Of a stretch of 64,000 bases of DNA, positions 1 to 7,974 are shown in pieces (the first letter of the stretch is position 1; every line of letters begins with the position of its first letter). The notes beneath the pieces are model-generated. The model saw nothing but the letters and a program-made list of their open reading frames with translations. It was not told the origin of the DNA and ran no database searches. The stretch is from Cytobacillus firmus (GTDB lineage: Bacteria; Bacillota; Bacilli; Bacillales; Cytobacillaceae): NCBI RefSeq assembly GCF_023657595.1, contig NZ_CP098323.1, forward strand, positions 1,264,001 to 1,328,000, in the 5' to 3' direction. The position numbers were made by a program, and so were the translations under genes.

Positions 1-9
1 ACGGTACAT
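1..9 (-). CDS. Start codon of a reverse-strand gene cut by the window edge (yhaH position)
   Basis: On the reverse strand a GAGGGAG ribosome site (about 12-18) stands 5-6 bases before an ATG at 9-7, followed by codons for Tyr and Arg before the window ends. In B. subtilis the gene after hit on this side is yhaH, a YtxH-domain membrane protein, so that is the expected identity by synteny. Only three codons are visible, so the product cannot be confirmed. Confidence 0.4.
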
Positions 10-131
10 TTTTCTCCCTCCAAATATAAAATCAATTCACTATAACGCTGTGAAGAAATAAAGATAGTTAATATGTTAACAAATTATATTGATTTGTACA
101 GAGAAAAAAATGAACATTTTGAAAAATTGGA

Positions 132-160
132 GAAAAAATTCCCCCTGCAGAAACAGGAGG
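132..160 (-). terminator. Intrinsic terminator of hit
   Basis: Read on the reverse strand, the arms CCTCCTG and CAGGGGG pair around a six-base loop (one G-T pair) and are followed by AATTTTTT. It lies about 10 bases after the hit stop codon. Confidence 0.8.
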
Positions 161-169
161 ATCAGAGGG

Positions 170-589
170 TTACAGATGCTTTTTTATGGCATCAGAGATT
201 TCCTTAAGATCTGAAGCTGAGTAATCAGATTGATGTGATTTCCACACTACCCCTAAGCCATCTCCGTCACCATAACGGGGAATAAGGTGGGAGTGGAAAT
301 GGAAAACGGTCTGTCCGGCGTGTTCACCATTGTTATTAATTAAATTCAGGCCAATTGGATCGAATTCGACCTTAATGGCTCTGGCAATCTCCGGAACAGC
401 TTCGAAGTAGTTCCGGGCTGTTTCAGCATCCATTTCATATAAGTTTTCTTTATGTACTTTCGGAATGACAAGTGTATGCCCTTTTGTGACCTGGCTTATA
501 TCCAGAAATGCCATCACATGCTCATTTTCAAAAACTTTGGCTGAAGGAATCTCGCCATTGATTATTTTACAGAAAATACAATCGTTCAT
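170..589 (-). CDS. hit: HIT-family nucleotide-binding hydrolase Hit
   Basis: A 139-residue histidine-triad protein, the usual size for bacterial Hint/Hit proteins. The active-site triad is visible as H97-F-H99-S-H101 in the string HFHSHLIPR. Cys4 and Cys7 in the N-terminal CIFCKI motif, with downstream histidines, form the zinc site typical of this subgroup. Members hydrolyse nucleoside phosphoramidates or acyl-nucleotide adducts in the cytosol; the physiological substrate in Bacillus is unclear. It is divergent from ecsABC as in B. subtilis. A reverse-strand GGAG-type ribosome site precedes the ATG and a terminator follows at once, so it is probably monocistronic. Confidence 0.93.
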   Translation of the reverse strand: MNDCIFCKIINGEIPSAKVFENEHVMAFLDISQVTKGHTLVIPKVHKENLYEMDAETARNYFEAVPEIARAIKVEFDPIGLNLINNNGEHAGQTVFHFHSHLIPRYGDGDGLGVVWKSHQSDYSASDLKEISDAIKKHL

Positions 590-697
590 TATGTCAGCTC
601 CTAACCAGATATCTTTTTCACAATTCTACCATATCCTCCAAAAAACAAAAAAGCAAAAGGGGATGGGATTATGGCGTGGGTCTAGTCATAAAAAATG

Positions 698-813
698 GCT
701 CTTTTCGCATAAATTGTTGTTTTCGCCTATCAATACTGTCCGTTGATTTCCGCTCCAATCAACTAAGCAAACTAATCTAGTTATTAAAAAGCAACAAACT
801 TTACGAAAACAGC
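698..813 (-). repeat. Interspersed repeat family R1, copy A (short form)
   Basis: A 116-bp element with imperfect 22-bp terminal inverted repeats: GCTCTTTTCGCATAAATTG at 698 onward, and its inverted partner CAACAAACTTTACGAAAAC ending at 813. Inside is a core containing GGAGCGGAAATCAACGGAC on the reverse strand. The same ends and core occur at 33991-34103 and 53982-54260. No ORF is carried. It looks like a MITE-like non-autonomous repeat. Confidence 0.8.
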
Positions 814-853
814 TTAAAAAATAAAAGGCAGGATCCGCTTGGAATCCTGCCTT
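813..853 (-). terminator. Reverse-strand intrinsic terminator without an adjacent protein gene
   Basis: On the reverse strand the stem AAGGCAGGAT/ATCCTGCCTT closes a nine-base loop and is followed by TTATTTTTTAA. On the forward strand no T-run follows, so it works for a reverse transcript. No reverse coding sequence lies upstream before ecsA, so it should end a non-coding transcript crossing 858-1260. Confidence 0.7.
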
Positions 854-857
854 CGTG

Positions 858-1240
858 AAGGGGAAGCTTCTATTGGTACGTTTCTATTTCAGGTGAATTC
901 TCTTTAACAAACACCTCATTTATGAATGAATTGTGTTCATATCTAGAGAAAATCGATCTTTGTTCAATCGGACCATCCCCTTATTTTCTTTATAAGCTTT
1001 TACAGGCGTATAAAGCATGGATGATAGTCTTTAACAAACACCTCATTTAAAAAATGACTTAGTGACCACTTACGGGTAAAGCGATCAAGTGTTTAAGATC
1101 ATCAGGTTTCATGTGCAATGCAACCATCCCCTTATTAGGAACGTTTGAAGCTTATACTGAAAGGAAACTGTCTGCGACAGACACCTCATTTCAAGTTTTG
1201 ATCATCTGAATGGTGTTCAAATGACTTGTTTCCCCTTCAT
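858..1240. repeat. Three-unit tandem repeat, about 130-150 bp per unit, candidate non-coding RNA locus
   Basis: Three diverged direct repeats are visible. Each starts with an AAGCTT block (864, 994, 1148), continues with an ACACCTCATTT block (ending about 921, 1048, 1191) and ends with a CCCCTTAT/CCCCTTCAT block (985, 1136, about 1240). The block from 901 to 922 is repeated exactly at 1028-1049, and 17 of 21 positions recur at 1171-1191. ACCATCCCCTTATT is identical at 972 and 1123. No convincing ORF spans it. The reverse complement carries repeated purine-rich AATGAGGTG and AAGGGG motifs resembling Shine-Dalgarno sequences. Confidence 0.75.
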
Positions 1241-1263
1241 AGATTAGAATGTCCCGTCCCGTA

Positions 1264-1297
1264 ATTTATATACAGGAATTTTGTCTAAACTGGACAA
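1264..1297 (-). promoter_or_regulatory. Possible sigma-A promoter for the reverse transcript over the tandem repeat
   Basis: On the reverse strand TTGTCC, 17 bases, then TGTATA (continuing TAAAT) resembles a sigma-A promoter. Transcription from it would run through the repeat units and stop at the terminator at 813-853. It rests on weak consensus alone. Confidence 0.3.
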
Positions 1298-1351
1298 TTT
1301 ACTTTGGCTTTTTTTACAATGGACTTATACATAGTAGGAAGGACGTTGAGA

Positions 1352-2092
1352 ATGGCGCTGCTTGAAATTAAAAACGTTACCGGCGGCTATACGAGAAACC
1401 CGGTCTTAAAGGATGTCTCCTTTGAAGTGGGTGAACATGAAATCGTCGGCCTGATTGGCCTTAATGGAGCCGGAAAAAGTACGACCATCAAACATGTAAT
1501 TGGCTTAATGGAACCGAAGGAGGGAGAAATAACGATCAATGGCATGCAATTCCTTAAGGATAAGGAAGGATATCGCAAGCAATTCACTTTTGTTCCGGAA
1601 ACCCCAATTTTGTATGATGAACTTACACTCGAAGAGCATTTGCGTATTACAGCCATGGCATACGGTCTGCCTGAAACAGAGTATAAACAAAGAGTGGAAA
1701 CACTGCTGAAGGAATTCAGAATGGAAAAAAGACTGAAATGGTTTCCAGCTCATTTTTCTAAAGGGATGAAGCAGAAAGTAATGATCATGTGCGCTTTTTT
1801 GGTGCAGCCGTCATTATACATTGTTGATGAACCATTTGTAGGTCTGGACCCGCTTGGCATTCAGTCACTTCTCGATTTGATGAAGAAAATGAAAGAGAGC
1901 GGTGCCGGCATTCTTATGTCTACCCATATCCTGGCAACTGCTGAAAGGTATTGTGATCGTTTTGTGATTTTACATGAAGGCAAAGTAAGGGCGAAGGGAA
2001 CTTTAGCGGAGCTGCAGCAGCAATTTGCAATGCCGGGAGCAACCCTCGATGATTTATATATCCAGCTCACAAAGGAAGAAGATTATGTTTGA
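1352..2092 (+). CDS. ecsA: ABC transporter ATP-binding protein EcsA
   Basis: A 246-residue ATPase of the Ecs exporter, whose loss in B. subtilis affects competence, exoenzyme secretion and regulated proteolysis of anti-sigma factor RsiW. It contains Walker A GLNGAGKS, the signature-region string FSKGMKQK and Walker B LYIVDEPF, followed by the switch histidine in MSTHIL. The first ATG of the open frame is at 1304, but the AGGAAGGA ribosome site at 1336-1343 and the family N-terminus (MALLEIKN) favour the ATG at 1352. It overlaps ecsB by 8 bases, so the two are translationally coupled. Confidence 0.95.
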   Translation: MALLEIKNVTGGYTRNPVLKDVSFEVGEHEIVGLIGLNGAGKSTTIKHVIGLMEPKEGEITINGMQFLKDKEGYRKQFTFVPETPILYDELTLEEHLRITAMAYGLPETEYKQRVETLLKEFRMEKRLKWFPAHFSKGMKQKVMIMCAFLVQPSLYIVDEPFVGLDPLGIQSLLDLMKKMKESGAGILMSTHILATAERYCDRFVILHEGKVRAKGTLAELQQQFAMPGATLDDLYIQLTKEEDYV

Positions 2093-3305
2093 TGAAAAAC
2101 AATTATGGAAGGAGAGATTCGGGAGAACAGTCAAAGAGCTTTCCCGCTATCTCCGATATATCTTTAATGGCCATATTGTCATTGTCATGGTGTTTCTTCT
2201 GGGAACTGCAGCTTTTTATTATCAGGAGTGGATAAAAACTCTGCCCGGTGATTTTCCTGCTGCAGCGGTTATAGCAATCATCTTAGCTCTTCTGGTTACA
2301 TACAGCCCAATTTATACATTCTTTTCTGAAGCAGACAAAATTTTTCTGCTGCCGCTTGAAGACAGGCTTTCAGGGTATTTCAGACGTTCGATGGCAGTCA
2401 GCTTTTTTGTGCATGCATATCTCCTTGTTATGGGGCTTGGAGTTTTATTGCCCTTATATGCAGCGGTGAATGATGGCAATTTTAAAGTGTTTTTACCATT
2501 TCTGCTCATCCTGCTGATGCTAAAAATGATCAATTTGCTGATACGCTGGAAGATACAATATTATATCGAAACAAGCGTACATGTATTGGATACATGTGTC
2601 CGTTATGCTGTTAACGCTGTGTTTCTATATTTTCTATTTAGCGGCGCTTCCCCCATTTTTATGCTGGCAGCAGGTGTGCTGCTGATCCTGCTGTATTTGT
2701 TCTTTACCATGAAATCCAGGTATAAAGGGCTGAAATGGGAATATTTGATTGATCAGGAAGAGCGAAGAATGACCTCCTTCTACAGGCTGGCCAATATGTT
2801 TACAGATGTTCCAAAGCTGAAAGACCGCGTAAAAAGACGGAAGTGGCTTGATTGGCTGCTTTCAGGAATTCCATTCAAACAGGATGCAACTTTTAAAAAC
2901 CTTTATGTCCGTACATTTCTCCGTTCCGGTGATTACTTCGGTTTATTCATTCGTTTAACTCTTATTGGTGCTGGAGCAATTTATTTGATTTCGTATGGAA
3001 TGGGACAAATCCTGCTTGTGCCGTTATTCATGTACTTAACCGGATTTCAGCTGCTGCCGCTATGGAATCACCATCAGGATAAGCTGTGGGTGAATTTATA
3101 TCCGGTTAAAGAGGATATACAGGAGAAGTCCTTTAAACAGCTGCTGACAGGAATACTTTATGTTCAGGCACTCCTATTATCTCTTGCTGTACTGGCAAAT
3201 GGCGGATGGCTGGCTTCGCTTTTGGCTTTAGCCGTTGGAGTTTTATTTGCATATGTATATACTCATATCTATATTCAGAAACGGCTGGCAGGCAGCCGGG
3301 CTTAA
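2085..3305 (+). CDS. ecsB: ABC transporter permease EcsB
   Basis: A 406-residue polytopic membrane protein, the membrane partner of EcsA. Several hydrophobic segments are visible, for example after residue 25 (HIVIVMVFLLG) and in the C-terminal third, separated by a basic cytosolic stretch (KDRVKRRKWLDW). The open frame extends upstream inside ecsA, but AAAGGAAGAAG at 2071-2080 supports the ATG at 2085 (MFDEKQLWKERF), which matches the family N-terminus. The transported substrate of Ecs is not established. Confidence 0.93.
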   Translation: MFDEKQLWKERFGRTVKELSRYLRYIFNGHIVIVMVFLLGTAAFYYQEWIKTLPGDFPAAAVIAIILALLVTYSPIYTFFSEADKIFLLPLEDRLSGYFRRSMAVSFFVHAYLLVMGLGVLLPLYAAVNDGNFKVFLPFLLILLMLKMINLLIRWKIQYYIETSVHVLDTCVRYAVNAVFLYFLFSGASPIFMLAAGVLLILLYLFFTMKSRYKGLKWEYLIDQEERRMTSFYRLANMFTDVPKLKDRVKRRKWLDWLLSGIPFKQDATFKNLYVRTFLRSGDYFGLFIRLTLIGAGAIYLISYGMGQILLVPLFMYLTGFQLLPLWNHHQDKLWVNLYPVKEDIQEKSFKQLLTGILYVQALLLSLAVLANGGWLASLLALAVGVLFAYVYTHIYIQKRLAGSRA

Positions 3306-3369
3306 AATGAAACCATTGCTGTCTTTTGTGCGTATATAGAGTCATCCTGAAAAAAGGCAGGTAGGAAAA

Positions 3370-4095
3370 ATGATGGAGTATGAATTAAAGGCTTTTTATG
3401 AAATTGAAGAATGGAAGAGACGGATCAACAAGCGCTCCAGCATGCTGAATCGCCTTTCCAAAAAAGCTCAGACAAAGGTAAATAGTATAATACCTGAAAA
3501 AGCTCATCAAATTATCACTGACAGCATTAAGAATATGGTAAAGGCCACTTTGGTTGGATCGAATGCACTCACCAGAAAAAAACAATCTGCCGGCCGCAGC
3601 CTGGAAAACATGGATCTCATGCTGGAAGAAAAGATTTCGACTTACCGCAAAACAGCTGCTGTCGAAGGTGCCGGAACCGGGGCAGGGGGAATACTCCTTG
3701 GCATTGCTGATTTTCCCTTGCTGCTGAGCATTAAGATGAAATTTCTTTTTGAATCTGCCTCTATATATGGATTTGATACAAAAGATTATGAAGAGCGCCT
3801 GTTTCTCCTCCATGTCTTTCAGCTCGCATTTTCCAGTGATGATAAAAGGAAAGAAACGCTGAAGCTGATTGAAGAATGGGATGACCGGAAGGAAACACTG
3901 GCTGATATGGACTGGAAGGTATTTCAGCAGGAATACCGGGATTATATTGACTTTGTTAAAATGCTCCAGCTGGTGCCGGGTATTGGTGCTGCTGTCGGGG
4001 CGTATGCGAACTATAATTTGCTAGATCACTTAGGTGAAACCGCTAAAAATGCTTATCGTATGAGAATTTTAAAGACAGCCCCAAGGCCTGATTAG
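3370..4095 (+). CDS. ecsC: EcsC family protein
   Basis: A 241-residue EcsC-family protein completing the ecsABC order. It has no obvious transmembrane export signal. A glycine-rich hydrophobic patch lies mid-protein (GAGTGAGGILLGIADFPLLL) and another near the C-terminus (LVPGIGAAVGAYAN), typical of the family. The function of EcsC is unknown. AGGTAGG stands just before two consecutive ATGs (3370, 3373); the second gives the best match to relatives (MEYELKA). The 64-base gap from ecsB and the terminator right after the stop indicate the end of the operon. Confidence 0.9.
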   Translation: MMEYELKAFYEIEEWKRRINKRSSMLNRLSKKAQTKVNSIIPEKAHQIITDSIKNMVKATLVGSNALTRKKQSAGRSLENMDLMLEEKISTYRKTAAVEGAGTGAGGILLGIADFPLLLSIKMKFLFESASIYGFDTKDYEERLFLLHVFQLAFSSDDKRKETLKLIEEWDDRKETLADMDWKVFQQEYRDYIDFVKMLQLVPGIGAAVGAYANYNLLDHLGETAKNAYRMRILKTAPRPD

Positions 4096-4112
4096 GCTTG
4101 GGGCTGTTTTTA
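4077..4112 (+). terminator. Terminator of ecsABC
   Basis: AGCCCCAAG and CTTGGGGCT form a perfect 9-bp stem overlapping the ecsC stop, followed by GTTTTTAAT. Confidence 0.85.
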
Positions 4113-4208
4113 ATACTTTGCTTGAGGCGAGTGTGATTCATTGCGGTCATTTTGGGTGGTTATTATGCTAAAACTTAAAACGGCTCATAAAGCAGGCCCA
4201 CACCACCA

Positions 4209-4238
4209 CAAAAAAATGGGCCAGTCACCTGGCCCACA
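4209..4238 (-). terminator. Terminator of yhaA
   Basis: On the reverse strand GGGCCAGGTGACTGGCCC is a GC-rich hairpin followed by a run of seven or more T. It lies 14 bases after the yhaA stop. Confidence 0.85.
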
Positions 4239-4251
4239 CTCGAATTTCTTC

Positions 4252-5460
4252 TTATTTTCCTACTTCAACGGAGTCCTTGCTTTCCTGATAGCTATGATAG
4301 TTTAAAGCTGCTGCTCCCAGTGTTTTGGCTGCGATCAGCATGGCTTTTTCATCAATATCAAATTTTGGGTGATGGTGCGGGTAATTTTCTGATGTATTTT
4401 CAGGTCTTGCCCCTGTAAAGAAGAAGGTGCCTTTCACATGCTGCAGATAGTATGCGAAATCTTCACCGCCCATTTCAGGGTCTGTCTCTTCTGCCCATCT
4501 GACTTCATCAATTTTTCCTGCCAGTTCAGCCAGGTATTCGGTTTCCCTTTTATGATTGACAACAGCAGGGTAGCCTCTATGGAACTGATACTCATAGTCA
4601 CTGTCTGCTGTGTAGCATGTTCCTTTGACAATGCGCTCGATTTCCTCTTCGATATTAGTGCGGACGTCCTCGTTAAATGTGCGGACAGTACCGATCAATT
4701 TTGCTCTATCAGCAATTACATTAAATGCGTTATCAGCTACAAAGGAACCAACTGTTACAACGGCAGAGTCAATTGGATTTACTTTTCTGCTGACGATTTG
4801 CTGAAGATTGACAACCAGCTGGGAGGCAGTTACAATCGCATCTTTCGTTTTGTGAGGCTGTGCTCCGTGCCCGCCTTTTCCTTGGATGGTAACTTCAAAC
4901 CTGTCTGCTGCCGCCATAAATGGGCCAACCCGATATTGGATCTTCCCTGTTGGTTCTGATGCCCACAGGTGTGTTCCAAAAATGGCATCGACACCCTCAA
5001 GGCAGCCATCTTTGATCATCGAAATCGCTCCGCCCGGAGCATATTCCTCGGCGTGCTGGTGAATCATTACATATGTACCTTCTAATTCATCGCGAAGTTC
5101 ATTTAGTGCCTTCGCCAGTACAAGTAAAGTTGCCGTATGTCCATCATGTCCGCAAGCATGCATTACCCCAGGGACCAATGATTTATATGGGACATCCTTT
5201 TCATCCTGGATAGGAAGTGCATCAAAATCGGCTCTTAAAGCGATGGTCTTTCCTGGTTTGCTGCCATGAATCCTGGCAACCACTCCATTTCCCCCTACAT
5301 GGCTCCGGACTTCAATCCCCAGATTTTCATAAAAGGTTTTGATATAGTGAGCCGTCTTTTCTTCCTTAAAAGATACTTCAGGATTCTGATGAAGATAGCG
5401 CCGGATGGAGACCATTTCATCGTAATAGCTTTCCAGTTTTTTAAATAGTGATTCAGACAT
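4252..5460 (-). CDS. yhaA: M20-family metallopeptidase/amidohydrolase YhaA (N-acyl amino acid deacylase)
   Basis: A 402-residue M20D metallohydrolase of the N-acyl-L-amino-acid amidohydrolase type. Metal ligands of the di-metal site can be seen: C103 and H105 in HACGHDGH, the acidic pair in HQHAEE near 138-139, H164 in GTHLW, and the C-terminal HHHPKF histidines. RADFDALPI is a family signature. B. subtilis YhaA lies beside ecsC and is reported as an N-acetylcysteine deacetylase in sulfur scavenging; that activity is inferred here from synteny and similarity. It is convergent with ecsC and monocistronic. The ATG is supported by a GAGAGGAAAT ribosome site. Confidence 0.88.
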   Translation of the reverse strand: MSESLFKKLESYYDEMVSIRRYLHQNPEVSFKEEKTAHYIKTFYENLGIEVRSHVGGNGVVARIHGSKPGKTIALRADFDALPIQDEKDVPYKSLVPGVMHACGHDGHTATLLVLAKALNELRDELEGTYVMIHQHAEEYAPGGAISMIKDGCLEGVDAIFGTHLWASEPTGKIQYRVGPFMAAADRFEVTIQGKGGHGAQPHKTKDAIVTASQLVVNLQQIVSRKVNPIDSAVVTVGSFVADNAFNVIADRAKLIGTVRTFNEDVRTNIEEEIERIVKGTCYTADSDYEYQFHRGYPAVVNHKRETEYLAELAGKIDEVRWAEETDPEMGGEDFAYYLQHVKGTFFFTGARPENTSENYPHHHPKFDIDEKAMLIAAKTLGAAALNYHSYQESKDSVEVGK

Positions 5461-5613
5461 GATTTCCTCTCCTATCGATGTAATTTTTCCATTATTATAA
5501 CATTCTTTAATGGGATAAAGGGAAAAATGTTTTTTTTATGCAAACTTAACATAATAAAAGTAAAGTAGAGATGATAATATAAATTAAGACCAAAATGGGA
5601 GGTATTAGTAAGA

Positions 5614-6276
5614 TTGGAAATGCTTAAATCTAAATGGACCTATTTTTTCCTGGCTGTATCCGCATCCATTTTTCTATATTTTCTTGTTGCCGTTACTAAC
5701 GGACAAACTCTTGATTTTGACCGTTATTTGTCAAAATTCTTTACAGGATTATTTTCAGAAAGCACCCATCCGTTTTTTGAAGCCATGGACAATATGGGGA
5801 GTAAAACCGGTGTAGGGATTATTACATTGGCTTTCTTAGCGCTGCTTTGGCTCAAGTATAGGAATTATGAGGCGATGGCAGCTGTTGTTTTTGCTGTTGC
5901 AGCGGGAAATGAAGTAAATAAGTGGCTTAAAGAGGCTGTTGGAAGGCCGCGCCCTGATCAGGAGCATCTTGTTGAGGTGGCGAGTCTCAGCTTTCCGAGC
6001 GGACACGCGATGATTGGGATGATTCTATATACGTTATTAGCCTATTTTATCATTACCGAGCTGAAGAAATCGTCAGCGAAATGGATCACGGCGATTATAG
6101 CCGGCATTTGGATTTTTTTTATGGGGATCAGCCGGATCGTGATGGGTGTACATTATCCGTCTGATATTGCAGCAGGATTTGCAGCAGGCTATATTTGGGT
6201 ATTCATTTCAATCTCCCTATACACGGCCTTAAAGTCAATGTTCAGAAGAAATTCATATGAGCGGGAATCAGCATAG
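5614..6276 (+). CDS. PAP2-family phosphatase
   Basis: A 220-residue membrane phosphatase. The three PAP2 signatures are present in order: K106 to R113 (KEAVGRPRP), SFPSGH at 126-131, and SRIVMGVHYPSD with R174 and H180. About six transmembrane helices surround them, placing the active site at the outer membrane face. Relatives act on phosphatidylglycerol-phosphate, phosphatidic acid or undecaprenyl pyrophosphate; which one applies cannot be read here. GGGAGG at 5597-5602 lies 11 bases before a TTG at 5614 and 17 before the next ATG, so TTG is the likelier start. It ends in a terminator shared with the convergent transporter gene. Confidence 0.85.
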   Translation: MEMLKSKWTYFFLAVSASIFLYFLVAVTNGQTLDFDRYLSKFFTGLFSESTHPFFEAMDNMGSKTGVGIITLAFLALLWLKYRNYEAMAAVVFAVAAGNEVNKWLKEAVGRPRPDQEHLVEVASLSFPSGHAMIGMILYTLLAYFIITELKKSSAKWITAIIAGIWIFFMGISRIVMGVHYPSDIAAGFAAGYIWVFISISLYTALKSMFRRNSYERESA

Positions 6277-6317
6277 AAGCAAAAGAGACTATCGCCCGAT
6301 AGTCTCATTTTGCTTCT
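6277..6317. terminator. Bidirectional terminator between PAP2 gene and transporter gene
   Basis: A very long stem, GAAGCAAAAGAGACTATCG against CGATAGTCTCATTTTGCTTC with one bulged A, with A/T-rich outer flanks on both strands. It sits directly between two convergent stop codons. Confidence 0.8.
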
Positions 6318-6318
6318 A

Positions 6319-7725
6319 TTAGATGAGGAACATGGCTGCAATAGTTGTTACAATTAAGCCAATTGTGACCGGAAGCAGGTTCCGGCGAGCCAGTTCAAAA
6401 GCATCTACATTACAGATTGCGGCTGCAGGAATAAGGGCCCAGGGAACCAGTGTGCCACCGCCTACCCAGATGGCAGCTATCTGCCCGAGAGCCGTTAAGG
6501 TTGCAGCACCTGTGCCGATAGCTGTCGCAAATAGATTTGCAATGGAGCCTGCAAGTGAGATGCCGGAAAAGCCGGATCCATCAAGCCCCGTAATGGCTCC
6601 AACGACAGTCAGTGTAATGGCACCTACCTCTTTGCTTAAAGGGACAACAGATGCTAGCCCCACTCCAAGATCATTAACAATTCCATGCGAGCCCTTTGGC
6701 AAAAAGTCTCCTATCATCTGAGAAAATCCAGCGTCCCCCAGATAAAAGAAAGCTGCAATTGGAATGACAGGGCCAAATACTCTAAATCCAAACTGGAAGC
6801 CTTCAACTAAATATGCTGTTGTTTTTTCAAGGCCCCTATTACGATGGGCAGCGAGCGTGATCAGCAGGAGAATAAATATCGATGTACCGCCTACCAAAGC
6901 TGTTGCGTCACCGCCCTGAAGATCTAACGCAAACATGGCTGCTACATCAGCAGCAAATAAGATTGGAATTAATAACGCAAAAAAACGTTTTTGTTTAAGT
7001 GAAAGCAGATGTTTTTGACTGGCATCAGCCTGCAGTTCAGCTGGTGTATCCCCAGTAAGCCCAGTATCTGCAGTCAGCTTGCCGCTTTTCATATCTCTCT
7101 TGATAAGATAAAAAGCGGTAATAGTCGTGACTGCACCCATAATAATAACAAGCGGAACACTGGCTGATATGACCTCGCCTACTGGAAGACCAGCAGCATC
7201 GGCAGTTAACTTCGGGGCAGCCTGGATTATAAAATCTCCGGATAGTGCGACGCCGTGACCGAACAGGTTCATGGCCATTGCCACACCCAAAGCAGGTAAT
7301 CCTACCCGGATGGCGACGGGAAGAAGGACGGCCCCCATTAAGGCAACAGCAGGAGATGGCCAAAAAAACCAGGAGATGACCATCATCAAAATTCCGATCG
7401 TCCAGTAGGCAAGTGCCGGTGTTCTGATTAACCTGGAAAAAGGAGAGATCATGACATCATTAATTCCAGTTGTGGTCAGTGTCCGGCTCATGGCCACTAT
7501 AATGGAAATGACCAGTATAGTGGAAAGAAGTTCTGTTATCGCAAATATAAAACTGGTAAAAATACTGCTGATTGAACCGCTTAAGGAGCCGGTAGCTGTA
7601 ATGGCAATTAAAAAGATGCCCGCAATACAGACAAGCGTTGTATCTCTCTTCATAACCATGAAGCCGATGATGAAGACAATAAAAAGAACATATATCCAAT
7701 GGATGGCTGTCAGCTCAACTCCCAC
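6319..7725 (-). CDS. Polytopic membrane transporter of unassigned substrate
   Basis: A 468-residue integral membrane protein with roughly 11-13 hydrophobic segments and re-entrant-like glycine/serine-rich stretches, such as LDGSGFSGISLAGSIANLF near residue 375 and GTGAATLTALGQIAAIWVGGG near 400. The build resembles the ion-transporter superfamily (DcuC, GntP, ArsB or citrate carriers), but I do not recognise a diagnostic motif, so no substrate is assigned. It starts with GTG at 7725, supported by GGGGG upstream. A hydrophilic linker (residues about 215-240) splits the protein into two halves. It is convergent with the PAP2 gene and appears monocistronic. Confidence 0.75.
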   Translation of the reverse strand: MGVELTAIHWIYVLFIVFIIGFMVMKRDTTLVCIAGIFLIAITATGSLSGSISSIFTSFIFAITELLSTILVISIIVAMSRTLTTTGINDVMISPFSRLIRTPALAYWTIGILMMVISWFFWPSPAVALMGAVLLPVAIRVGLPALGVAMAMNLFGHGVALSGDFIIQAAPKLTADAAGLPVGEVISASVPLVIIMGAVTTITAFYLIKRDMKSGKLTADTGLTGDTPAELQADASQKHLLSLKQKRFFALLIPILFAADVAAMFALDLQGGDATALVGGTSIFILLLITLAAHRNRGLEKTTAYLVEGFQFGFRVFGPVIPIAAFFYLGDAGFSQMIGDFLPKGSHGIVNDLGVGLASVVPLSKEVGAITLTVVGAITGLDGSGFSGISLAGSIANLFATAIGTGAATLTALGQIAAIWVGGGTLVPWALIPAAAICNVDAFELARRNLLPVTIGLIVTTIAAMFLI

Positions 7726-7974
7726 TTGATTTTCCCCCTTTCAAAATTCCATAAGAGAAGCGCCGGTTTAGGCGAATCACCCGATTCGGAATGTAGTACA
7801 GAATATGATGGAATGAAATAAATGGTGATATGAATTGAATCCGTCCAGAGGAGGAGGCTAAAACACACCGGGGGATGTTTCAATAGAATTGCTGACTGAT
7901 AAAATGAATGTAGAAGGAAAATGTTTTTGCATTAGCGAATACAAGAATAGGAGAAAAGAGGGAAGGGAAAGCCT

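Noticed and set aside
465..746. 93-codon forward frame opposite hit
   Set aside because: It is antisense to hit, has no ribosome site and runs into repeat R1; it is a shadow.
858..1240. Short reverse frames starting ATG-AGG-TGT in each tandem-repeat unit
   Set aside because: The three frames (about 11-26 codons) differ in length and sequence after the repeat block, and substitutions between units do not respect codons. They follow from the repeated DNA block rather than from a peptide family.
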